Below are positions 1 through 7,423 of a DNA stretch of 13,691 nucleotides, one piece after another. The notes beneath the pieces are model-generated. The model was not told the origin of the DNA, searched no databases, and was given only the letters and a program-made list of their open reading frames with translations. Origin of the DNA: Ignavibacteria bacterium (GTDB taxonomy: Bacteria > Bacteroidota > Ignavibacteria > Ignavibacteriales > Melioribacteraceae); contig DAIEQP010000026.1 in the NCBI GenBank assembly GCA_027347805.1, forward strand, positions 1-13,691. Direction: 5' to 3'. Positions within the stretch are counted from its first letter, which is position 1. The number at the start of each line of letters is the position of its first letter. The translations under genes and the position numbers were made by a program.

Positions 1-24
1 CTTCCTTTTTTGATCAAAATTATT

Positions 25-29
25 AGGAG
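25..29 (+). promoter_or_regulatory. Ribosome binding site that decides the TTG start of carA
   Basis: AGGAG lies 11 bases upstream of the TTG at 41. No ATG or GTG start is available nearby: the frame is closed by TGA at 11-13, and the first in-frame ATG falls about 40 codons inside the conserved N-terminal domain. The site therefore supports a TTG start. Confidence 0.7.
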
Positions 30-40
30 CCGAATTAGAA

Positions 41-1126
41 TTGAGTAAAATAACCCACACACAAAGCCCGACAGCAAAATTATTTTTAAAAGATGGGACT
101 ATTTTCGAAGGAAAATTATTTGGTGCTCATCGTTCTGTTGCCGGTGAAGTTGTTTTCAATACAGGAATGGTTGGTTATCCTGAAACTTTAACCGATCCAT
201 CTTATAAAGGTCAGATTTTGGTAATGACCTACCCGCTAATTGGGAATTATGGAATTCCTGAAATGAATGCGATCGAACAACTCCAGAAACATTTTGAATC
301 CGATAAAGTGCAAATTCAGGCACTTGTGGTTTCTGAAGAATCTGTGAATTACAGTCACTGGAATGCTTTTCAAAGTCTGGATGAATGGTTAAAAGAATTT
401 GGCGTTCCCGGTTTATATGGAGTTGATACAAGACAGCTAACAAAAATTCTTCGCGAACACGGAACAATGCTGGGCAAAATTCAAATTGATAAACAAAAGA
501 TTGAATACTATAATCCTGATGTAGAGAATCTTATTTCAAAAGTAACTGTTCCCGAAGTTGAAGAACATGGCAAAGGAAAGAAAAGAATTCTTTTAATTGA
601 TTGCGGATGTAAAAAAAGTATTTTGCAAAATTTGATAGATAGAAAAGTATCCGTACTTCGCGTTCCTTATGATTACGATGTGAATAAAGAAAATTATGAT
701 GGTGTATTAATTTCTAATGGTCCCGGTAATCCAATTGTTTATAAACAGCTTGTTGAATCGGCAAAAAAATTAATTCAAAAACAGGTTCCCACTCTAGGAA
801 TTTGCATGGGGCATCAAATTCTTTCGCTTGCAGCCGGCGCTAAAACATATAAATTGAAATATGGCCATCGCAGCCAGAACCAGCCGGTTAAAGAAGTTGG
901 CGGAACAAAATGTTTTGTAACTTCTCAGAATCATAGCTTTGCAGTAGATACAAAATCTCTTCCTCGCGGATATTTTCCATGGTTTGAAAATCTGAATGAT
1001 TATTCTAACGAAGGAATGAGACATGAGAAGCTTCCATTCAGAAGCGTACAGTTTCACCCGGAAGCTGCGCCCGGACCGGTTGATACCGGATTCATCTTTG
1101 ATGAATTTTTAAAGGATGTTAAATAA
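41..1126 (+). CDS. carA: Carbamoyl phosphate synthetase small (glutaminase) subunit, CarA
   Basis: This subunit hydrolyses glutamine and passes the ammonia to CarB for carbamoyl phosphate synthesis, the first step shared by pyrimidine and arginine synthesis; it is cytoplasmic. Residues about 12-145 are the CPSase small-chain N-terminal domain (GMVGYPE, TYPLIGNYG, GVDTR). Residues about 183-361 are a class I glutamine amidotransferase with the oxyanion segment SNGPGNP, nucleophile Cys255 in GICMGHQ, and His339/Glu341 in FHPEA, so the glutaminase triad is complete. At 361 residues it is slightly shorter than E. coli CarA (382). The TTG start is supported by AGGAG at 25-29 and by the N-terminal KLFLKDGTIFEG, where the family normally begins. 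The segments SHWNA, GVPGLYGVDTRQLTK and GAKTYKLKYG resemble the glutaminase domain of animal CAD more than the E. coli enzyme (from memory of those sequences). carB follows after 77 bases. Confidence 0.97.
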   Translation: MSKITHTQSPTAKLFLKDGTIFEGKLFGAHRSVAGEVVFNTGMVGYPETLTDPSYKGQILVMTYPLIGNYGIPEMNAIEQLQKHFESDKVQIQALVVSEESVNYSHWNAFQSLDEWLKEFGVPGLYGVDTRQLTKILREHGTMLGKIQIDKQKIEYYNPDVENLISKVTVPEVEEHGKGKKRILLIDCGCKKSILQNLIDRKVSVLRVPYDYDVNKENYDGVLISNGPGNPIVYKQLVESAKKLIQKQVPTLGICMGHQILSLAAGAKTYKLKYGHRSQNQPVKEVGGTKCFVTSQNHSFAVDTKSLPRGYFPWFENLNDYSNEGMRHEKLPFRSVQFHPEAAPGPVDTGFIFDEFLKDVK

Positions 1127-1133
1127 ATTTTAC

Positions 1134-1158
1134 CGCAACCTTTGGTTGCGTTTCTTTT
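1134..1158 (+). terminator. Terminator-like hairpin between carA and carB
   Basis: CGCAACC (1134-1140) and GGTTGCG (1144-1150) form a perfect 7-bp stem with a TTT loop. TTTCTTTT follows at 1151-1158. It begins 8 bases after the carA stop codon and lies wholly between the two subunit genes. The shape is that of an intrinsic terminator, but the T-run is interrupted and the stem short, so partial termination or 3'-end processing is as likely as full termination. Confidence 0.6.
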
Positions 1159-1203
1159 AATAAGTAGAATCTTTTGCAACTAGACATATAGGTTAAACGA
1201 AAA

Positions 1204-4200
1204 ATGAAATTCAAAAAAGTCTTGATTATTGGAAGCTCTGCATTAAAAATAGGTGAAGCCGGAGAATTTGATTATTCCGGTTCGCAGGCAATTAAAGCAT
1301 TAAAAGAAGAAGGAATTTTTACTATTCTTATTAATCCGAATATTGCTACAATTCAAACTTCGGATTATCTCGCCGATAAAGTTTATTTGCTTCCAATCAA
1401 TACAAATTATGTAGAAAAAATCATTGCAAAAGAAAAACCGGATGGAATTATTCTTGGTTTCGGCGGCCAGACTGCTCTTAACTGCGGACTCGCTTTACAC
1501 CGGGAAGGAATTCTAAAAAAATATAACGTAAAAGTTCTTGGAACACAGATCGAAGCAATTGAAAACACAGAAGACAGACAATTATTCTGCAATAAACTTT
1601 CAGAGATTGATGTAAAATTTCCTCAGAGCAAAGCAGTCACATCTGTTGAACAGGCAATTGCTTTTGCCGAAAAGATCGGCTTTCCTGTAATTATAAGAAT
1701 CGCATATGCACTTGGTGGATTGGGATCCGGTGTATGCCGCAATAAATCTGAAGTGAAAAAATTAGCATCAAAAGCTCTTAATTATTCCGCCCAAATTTTG
1801 GTTGAAGAATATCTTGAAGGCTGGAAAGAAATTGAATACGAAGTTGTTCGCGATAAATATGATAATTGTATAACTGTCTGCAATATGGAAAATATTGATC
1901 CAATGGGAATTCACACTGGAGAAAGTATTGTTGTTGCGCCAAGCCAGACTTTATCGAACAATGAATACCACATGCTTCGTGAAATTGCTATAAAAACAAT
2001 CCGCCATTTGGGAATTGTTGGTGAATGTAATATTCAATATGCACTCGATGCAAACTCTCAAGATTATAGAGTTATTGAAGTTAATGCACGTTTATCAAGA
2101 AGCTCTGCACTTGCATCAAAAGCAACGGGTTACCCGCTTGCATTTGTAGCAGCAAAACTTGCACTTGGATACGGTTTATTCGAGCTTGAAAATTCAATTA
2201 CAAAAACCACAAAAGCATTTTTTGAACCTGCACTTGATTACATAGTTGTAAAAGTACCCCGATGGGATTTGAAAAAATTCCGTCTGGTAAAACGCAAACT
2301 TGGATCTTCGATGAAGTCTGTTGGCGAAGTTATGGCTATTGGAAGAAAATTCGAAGAAGCCATTCAGAAAGCAATGAGAATGCTTGATATCGGTGTTGAA
2401 GGATTAACTGCAAGCAGAACAAAAGTTGAATTCGATGAATTAAAAGAAGCGCTTGAAAACCCAACTGAAGAAAGAATGTTTGCTGTTGTGCAGGCTCTGA
2501 AACAGGGTTATTCTGTTGACTGGGTTCATTCGTTAACACATATAAATAAATGGTTCTTATATAAAATTCAGAATATCGTTGAGATAGAAAAAAATATCGC
2601 GGTGACAAAAGGTAAACTAACACCGGAATTAATTCTTCACGCAAAACAACACGGATTTTCAGACCGCCAGATTGCGAATGTAATTGGAAAAGACGCGCAC
2701 GATATTTACTTACTCAGAGAAAAACATGGCATTCATCCATTTGTTGAACACATTGATACTCTGGCAGCAGAATATCCCGCTCACACAAATTATCTTTACC
2801 TAAGTTATAATTCCTCTTCTCATGATTTTGATTTTAAACTTAAGAATTCAATAATGATTTTGGGAAGCGGTCCATATCGAATTGGAAGTTCGGTTGAATT
2901 TGACTGGTGCTGTGTTAATACAGGCAAAACACTTCGCGAGAACGGATACAAAACTGTAATGGTAAATTGCAATCCTGAAACAGTAAGCACAGATTATGAT
3001 GAAAGTGATGCACTCTTCTTTGAAGAATTAACAACAGAAACCATTTGGGAAATTTACAGAATCATAAAGGCAAAAGGTGTTATTGTTTCGATGGGCGGCC
3101 AGACACCAAACAACCTTGCATTAAAACTTGCGAAAGTTGGAATTAAAATTCTTGGCACATCCCCCGAGTCAATTGATAAAGCTGAAAACAGAAGCAAATT
3201 TTCTGCAATGCTGGATGAACTTGAAATCGGCCAGCCGCAATGGAGCAATCTTAATACACTGAAAGATGCGCTCAAATTTGCTAACCAAGTTGGATACCCT
3301 GTTTTGGTTCGCCCTTCATATGTCTTAAGCGGTGCGGCTATGGCAATTGCAACTGACGATTTTGAATTAACACGTTTTCTTCAAAAAGCAGTTGATGTTT
3401 CTCCCGAACATCCGGTTGTAATTTCCAAATTTCTTGTTAACGCAAAAGAACTTGAGTTCGATGCTGTTGCACAAAACGGGAAAATTGTCTGTTCTGCAAT
3501 TTCTGAACATGTAGAAAATGCAGGCGTTCACTCAGGCGACGCAACTCTTGTATTACCAGCTCAACGTACATATCTCGAAACAATGAGACAGATCAAAGAA
3601 TTTTCTTCAGCGATTGCAAAATCGCTTAACATAAATGGTCCCTTCAATATTCAGTTCCTTGCAAAAGACAATAAAGTAAAAGTTATCGAATGTAATCTGC
3701 GTGCATCTAGAAGTTTTCCATTTGTTTCAAAAACATTAAAAAGAAATTTTATAGAGATTGCTGCAAAAGTTATAGTTGGGCAAAAAGTTGAACCGCTCGA
3801 TGATAACACTCTTAACTTGGATTATGTAGGCGTTAAAGCTCCCGAGTTTTCATTTACAAGATTGGAAGGTGCAGATCCGACCACTGGAGTAGAAATGGCT
3901 TCTACAGGTGAAGTTGCATGTATCGGTGAAGATTTTGACGAAGCATTCTTAAAATCACTAACATCGGTTGGCTATAAATTCCCGATAAAATCAATTTTGA
4001 TTTCTTCAGGAACAATTGAATCTAAATCTGAATTACTTGAACCGATGAGACTACTTTCTAATCATGGAATAAAGTTTTATGCTACGGCCGGAACAGCAAA
4101 GTTTATGCACAGCAACAATATTCCTGTAGAACATATCGATTGGCCTTCTAGCAATGGAAATTCTAACGCAGTTGAATTAATTAAATCGAAGTCGGTTGAT

Positions 4201-4386
4201 TTGGTAATTAATATTCCCAAAAATTTTAAGGAAGAAGAGCTTACAAATGATTATCTGATTAGAAGAACTGCGGTTGATTACAAAATTCCTTTGATAACAA
4301 ACCGCCAGCTTGCTATGCGATTGGCTGAGGCGTTGGTTAATAAAGACCCGCTTAATCTTGAAGTCAAAAGCTGGGATGAATACTAA
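1204..4386 (+). CDS. carB: Carbamoyl phosphate synthetase large subunit, CarB
   Basis: This synthetase uses two ATP to turn bicarbonate and ammonia (from CarA) into carbamoyl phosphate. Its 1060 residues are close to E. coli CarB (1073). Residues about 1-395 are the carboxyphosphate ATP-grasp half (GEFDYSGSQA at about 20, MGIHTGES at 234, ligands Glu292 and Asn294). About 395-548 is the oligomerisation region. About 550-925 is the carbamoyl-phosphate ATP-grasp half (VEFDWCCVN, VSTDYD, ENAGVHSGDATLV, Glu829 and Asn831). About 929-1060 is the MGS-like allosteric domain, with Thr961 and Thr964 in ATAGTA at the positions of the E. coli nucleotide-binding threonines. VNARLSRSSAL, QPQW, VLSGAAM and SRSFPFVSKTL match eukaryotic CAD rather than E. 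coli. The ATG at 1204 has only a weak upstream AGG; the family N-terminus (KVLIIG) begins at once, so this start is sound. The gene is intact. Confidence 0.98.
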   Translation: MKFKKVLIIGSSALKIGEAGEFDYSGSQAIKALKEEGIFTILINPNIATIQTSDYLADKVYLLPINTNYVEKIIAKEKPDGIILGFGGQTALNCGLALHREGILKKYNVKVLGTQIEAIENTEDRQLFCNKLSEIDVKFPQSKAVTSVEQAIAFAEKIGFPVIIRIAYALGGLGSGVCRNKSEVKKLASKALNYSAQILVEEYLEGWKEIEYEVVRDKYDNCITVCNMENIDPMGIHTGESIVVAPSQTLSNNEYHMLREIAIKTIRHLGIVGECNIQYALDANSQDYRVIEVNARLSRSSALASKATGYPLAFVAAKLALGYGLFELENSITKTTKAFFEPALDYIVVKVPRWDLKKFRLVKRKLGSSMKSVGEVMAIGRKFEEAIQKAMRMLDIGVEGLTASRTKVEFDELKEALENPTEERMFAVVQALKQGYSVDWVHSLTHINKWFLYKIQNIVEIEKNIAVTKGKLTPELILHAKQHGFSDRQIANVIGKDAHDIYLLREKHGIHPFVEHIDTLAAEYPAHTNYLYLSYNSSSHDFDFKLKNSIMILGSGPYRIGSSVEFDWCCVNTGKTLRENGYKTVMVNCNPETVSTDYDESDALFFEELTTETIWEIYRIIKAKGVIVSMGGQTPNNLALKLAKVGIKILGTSPESIDKAENRSKFSAMLDELEIGQPQWSNLNTLKDALKFANQVGYPVLVRPSYVLSGAAMAIATDDFELTRFLQKAVDVSPEHPVVISKFLVNAKELEFDAVAQNGKIVCSAISEHVENAGVHSGDATLVLPAQRTYLETMRQIKEFSSAIAKSLNINGPFNIQFLAKDNKVKVIECNLRASRSFPFVSKTLKRNFIEIAAKVIVGQKVEPLDDNTLNLDYVGVKAPEFSFTRLEGADPTTGVEMASTGEVACIGEDFDEAFLKSLTSVGYKFPIKSILISSGTIESKSELLEPMRLLSNHGIKFYATAGTAKFMHSNNIPVEHIDWPSSNGNSNAVELIKSKSVDLVINIPKNFKEEELTNDYLIRRTAVDYKIPLITNRQLAMRLAEALVNKDPLNLEVKSWDEY

Positions 4387-4473
4387 GATTAATTACAGAG
4401 AAGTTAGTACATGAAATCTAAAAACTTCTTATTTTAAAGATGATAAAATACTGGTTCTATACAATTGGAATCG

Positions 4474-4854
4474 ATGGGGAAACCAAAAATATTAGTTGTT
4501 GAAGATGATCATGAAAATCAAAAATTTCTGAGAATTCTTCTAAGGAAATATTTCGATGTAGAAGTCTCCGATAACGCGGAAGAATCTTATTCGTTACTTC
4601 AAAAAAACTCGTACGATATAATCCTAATGGATATTTCTATACGAGGAAGAAAAGATGGACTTGAGTTTACAAAGGAATTAAAATCCGACTCACTTTTTAA
4701 AGACATTCCTGTAGTAGGGCTTTCAGCTCACGCATTCCCAAGAGATAAAGATAACGCATATAAAGCTGGTGTTGATTTGTTTTTTACAAAACCCGTAGAC
4801 GCCAATTATCTTTTAGAAAAACTAGTTGAGATTTCTAATACTTCAAGGCAGTAA
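4474..4854 (+). CDS. Single-domain response regulator (CheY/DivK-like receiver)
   Basis: This is a cytoplasmic phospho-receiver with no output domain. Counting from the ATG at 4474 it has about 126 residues, all of them receiver fold: KILVVEDD holds the acidic pocket (Asp11 and Asp12), ILMDIS holds the phospho-acceptor Asp53, LSAHAF the switch Ser84, and FTKPV the invariant Lys106. All catalytic positions are present, so it should be phosphorylatable. A TTG three codons upstream (4465) is in frame, but neither start has a clear ribosome binding site; ATG is preferred because the receiver fold starts immediately. No histidine kinase lies in the window, so its partner must be encoded elsewhere. 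Such proteins either relay phosphate or act by protein contact. It lies 87 bases after carB and 67 bases before the exported-protein gene; shared function with either is not shown. Confidence 0.93.
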   Translation: MGKPKILVVEDDHENQKFLRILLRKYFDVEVSDNAEESYSLLQKNSYDIILMDISIRGRKDGLEFTKELKSDSLFKDIPVVGLSAHAFPRDKDNAYKAGVDLFFTKPVDANYLLEKLVEISNTSRQ

Positions 4855-4921
4855 TTCAATTAGTTTGGTAACATTTTTCCACTTTTTTCGTCTAATCATA
4901 TGAATCATTTATGGAGTTACC

Positions 4922-5872
4922 ATGTTTAAAAAATATTTATTGATCTTTGTATTATCTATACTTGCTTCTTCTTCATATTTATTTGCCCAGGAAAAGGATT
5001 CAACCGATTTTGATAATGAAGAGGAATGGAACCATAGCCATTGGTGGAATAATTGGGAAGATAACGATTGGTTTGATTGGGAATTTAAAGGAACGCCTTT
5101 TGTTGAATTGAACTATGGATTAGCAAATTTAAAGCAGAAAAATATGGTTCAGGATTTTGCCGACCTGGGAAATGGAGAATTAAAACTCGGTTACTCAAGC
5201 AGAAAAAATTATTCGAATGAAAAAGTAATTGAGTTTAGTGATAAATATTTCTTCATAGCAAGAAGTGGTTCAGATATGGAATCAACAACTGCTAAAGTAA
5301 CCGAGCTTCGTTCAAGAATGTGGCAATTTGGGTTTGCAAAAAGGAAAGGTTACGGATATAAGCTGGGCTCTTTTTATGTACTGCCATACAATTCAGAAGG
5401 TATAATGTGGTCTCGTTTGCAAATGACTGATTATCCGCCTTCAATATTCACAACTCAGTATCCGCCTTCACAAGCGCAAATTAATGCAATGATGGATCGA
5501 GAAATTATTGATAGATACGATGAAGAATTTCGTTTCGGCACATTTTCGGAAAGCGGAATTAATTTTGATATAGCATCAACAATAGGGATAAATGCCGGGT
5601 ATGAAACAGGAGTTGTATTTCCAAGATTTTTATTCTGGAAACATGCCGGAAGCTGGATTATACATGAAGCCGGTATGGGTTTATTAAATAAATTTATTGA
5701 GGAGGTTGCAGATTCTTCTCCGTTATCAGTTCCTCTAGTTAATTTTATTTTGAAAGGCGCTTATAATTATGCTTTTTATTCTTTACAAAAAGATAAAATG
5801 AACTGGCCATTCGATACTGAAACACCTCTTACTTTCGAAACAATAAAACTGGGTATTACGTTTACATTCTAA
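4922..5872 (+). CDS. Exported Trp-rich protein of unknown function, probably outer-membrane
   Basis: I do not recognise the family. The 316-residue protein begins with a clear Sec signal peptide: Lys3-Lys4, a hydrophobic stretch at about 5-21 (LLIFVLSILASSS), and likely cleavage after Ala22 in FAQ. A short acidic linker follows, then a patch with six tryptophans in 18 residues (Trp36, 41, 42, 45, 50, 53). The remainder is rich in aromatic residues and glycine with alternating patterns (FVELNYGLANL, GINAGYETGVVF, LKGAYNYAFYSL) and ends in KLGITFTF. The C-terminal Phe after alternating residues resembles the last strand of an outer-membrane beta-barrel. GGAG at 4913-4916 lies 5 bases before the ATG, a good ribosome binding site. 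A strong hairpin ends the gene. A soluble periplasmic beta-rich protein is the main alternative; the export call is firm, the barrel call is inference. Confidence 0.85.
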   Translation: MFKKYLLIFVLSILASSSYLFAQEKDSTDFDNEEEWNHSHWWNNWEDNDWFDWEFKGTPFVELNYGLANLKQKNMVQDFADLGNGELKLGYSSRKNYSNEKVIEFSDKYFFIARSGSDMESTTAKVTELRSRMWQFGFAKRKGYGYKLGSFYVLPYNSEGIMWSRLQMTDYPPSIFTTQYPPSQAQINAMMDREIIDRYDEEFRFGTFSESGINFDIASTIGINAGYETGVVFPRFLFWKHAGSWIIHEAGMGLLNKFIEEVADSSPLSVPLVNFILKGAYNYAFYSLQKDKMNWPFDTETPLTFETIKLGITFTF

Positions 5873-5881
5873 AATGATTTC

Positions 5882-5923
5882 GGCTTTCTCAAAAACAAAT
5901 TTTTGAGAAAGCCCATTTTCTTC
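5882..5923. terminator. Bidirectional terminator between convergent genes
   Basis: A perfect 14-bp stem pairs 5882-5895 (GGCTTTCTCAAAAA) with 5900-5913 (TTTTTGAGAAAGCC) across a 4-base loop (CAAA). On the + strand CATTTTCTTC follows; on the minus strand GAAATCATTTT follows. It starts 9 bases after the stop of the exported-protein gene and ends 29 bases from the stop of the GH13 gene, so it can serve both transcripts. Confidence 0.85.
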
Positions 5924-5942
5924 ATGATTATATCAAATGCTG

Positions 5943-7421
5943 TTACAAACTAAAAATGTGTGATTGATAAGGTTTCAATTCAACATACAGTCCCAGTCTA
6001 TAAATTTCCTCGGCAGAACGATTGTAAGCAACATCGTTTAACAAATCCAGTAAAATAAACTCTTCTACGTAACCAACAACATCCAACATTAACCTGCATG
6101 TAGAAGTTGAGGAGGAGTAATTAACTACAACTATTCTCCTTTCGCTTCCGAATCTTAATTCCCATGCAAGAATATTATTGAACGATAAATTGTTTTCCCA
6201 GCTTGGATTAACTTTTAAAAGTTTCCAGTCGCCCGATTTGAAAATTCTTTGTGAAGTTATAGTCAAAAGTTTTTTGTAGAATTTTTGCAGATCCTCATTA
6301 ACAGTTTCTTGGGGCTCTCTTCCCAGCTGCAAAGGAAGCTTAATTTTTCTTCCTTCAAATTGTCCATCATTGTAAAACCGTGCGCCGGGAATTGTAGAAA
6401 TAATAATTGCAGCCGCTTTTGATTTTTCCTTTCCAAATTCCACAACCGCTCTTTCCTCATCATGATTTTCGAGAAACCTTAATGATCTCAACTGATAATT
6501 CATTTCCGCAAGCAAATGATCATGGATTTCTTTAGCTGAGGACTGTTTCAGCCTGTCTGTTAATCTTTTGTCGTATGTATAATCAAAACCCTGCTGCTGA
6601 AGGGACCACTCAAGATCCCAATAAGATTCAGCTATAAATAAAAAATCGTTTCTGATTTTTTTAACGCCTGTTATAGCTTCCTGCCAAAATTCCGTTTGCA
6701 TTTCAGTTTTACAATATCCATTAATTACCCCTGCCCAGGTATTTTTGAATACATTATTTAGTATGAGCATCGCCATATCGCATCGAACACCATCACAAAT
6801 TTTCGAAATATCTTTTAAGGTTTGAATCATGAAATGACGGGCAGTACGGCTGCAGTAATTAATCTGAATAGTATCCTGCCAGGCAGAAAAAAATGGATCT
6901 CTTCCGTGTGCAAAATACTTCTGCTCATCAATTTCGGGATGGAAATAAGTATGCTGTTCATTTTTATAAATTAATTCATCAACTTCCAAAAATATTTCAC
7001 GATTCGATTTTAACATTGAAGTATCGGCACTAAAATGATTTGGAATAAAATCCAGAATTACCTTTAAACCAATAGAATTCAGCGTATTCCGGACAGAGGT
7101 AAATTCATCAGCGGTTGCTATAGAGGGATTTATATCATAACTATCAATTGAATATGGTGAACCAATTATATCATCTCTCGACCAATCTCTCAATGCTTTG
7201 GAATAACTTTTTTGCAATCCGTCTTCAAAACAATATTTATTAATTGTAGTTGGGCAGGTTTTCCATATACCCATCAGCCACACATAATCGATTCCTAACT
7301 CTTTAAGACTTTTCCAGTATTCGAGCGGAACATCAATTAATCTAGCTTTTTTTTCGTTAGTGTTGAATCTGTTAATCCAAATGCGTGTGTTAATTTCGTA
7401 AAAAGAAGGATAGTTAAACAT
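5943..7421 (-). CDS. GH13 alpha-amylase-family glycoside hydrolase, cytoplasmic
   Basis: This 492-residue enzyme should act on alpha-glucosidic bonds; the substrate cannot be read from the sequence. The GH13 conserved regions appear in order: DFIPNH (Asp124, Asn128, His129), GVRCDMA (Arg213 and nucleophile Asp215), FIAES (acid/base Glu265) and ENHDEER (His320, Asp321). The Asp-Glu-Asp set is therefore complete. After the barrel, TIPGARFY and a beta-rich C-terminal domain (about 385-492) fit the usual amylase domain C. There is no signal peptide, so it acts on internal glucans or oligosaccharides. YEINTRIWI, WLMGIW and YWDLEWSLQQQGF match, from memory, a broadly distributed uncharacterised GH13 group annotated only as alpha-amylase family. 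The ATG lies 2 bases after the dnaG stop with no strong ribosome binding site, so translation is probably coupled to dnaG. Glucanotransferase or phosphorylase activity is possible instead of hydrolysis. Confidence 0.93.
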   Translation of the reverse strand: MFNYPSFYEINTRIWINRFNTNEKKARLIDVPLEYWKSLKELGIDYVWLMGIWKTCPTTINKYCFEDGLQKSYSKALRDWSRDDIIGSPYSIDSYDINPSIATADEFTSVRNTLNSIGLKVILDFIPNHFSADTSMLKSNREIFLEVDELIYKNEQHTYFHPEIDEQKYFAHGRDPFFSAWQDTIQINYCSRTARHFMIQTLKDISKICDGVRCDMAMLILNNVFKNTWAGVINGYCKTEMQTEFWQEAITGVKKIRNDFLFIAESYWDLEWSLQQQGFDYTYDKRLTDRLKQSSAKEIHDHLLAEMNYQLRSLRFLENHDEERAVVEFGKEKSKAAAIIISTIPGARFYNDGQFEGRKIKLPLQLGREPQETVNEDLQKFYKKLLTITSQRIFKSGDWKLLKVNPSWENNLSFNNILAWELRFGSERRIVVVNYSSSTSTCRLMLDVVGYVEEFILLDLLNDVAYNRSAEEIYRLGLYVELKPYQSHIFSL

Positions 7422-7423
7422 GT

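Noticed and set aside
2336..2644. Long minus-strand open frames inside carB, carA, ispG and nif3, and plus-strand frames inside dnaG
   Set aside because: Each overlaps a clearly conserved gene on the other strand, and their translations show no recognisable domain; they are shadows of codon use.
4399..4435. Possible terminator after carB (AGAAGTT paired with AACTTCT)
   Set aside because: The stem is 7 bp and AT-rich with a 17-base loop, and only TATTTT follows; too weak to annotate.
4465..4473. TTG start three codons upstream for the response regulator
   Set aside because: It is in frame but has no ribosome binding site; the receiver fold starts right after the ATG at 4474. It cannot be fully excluded.
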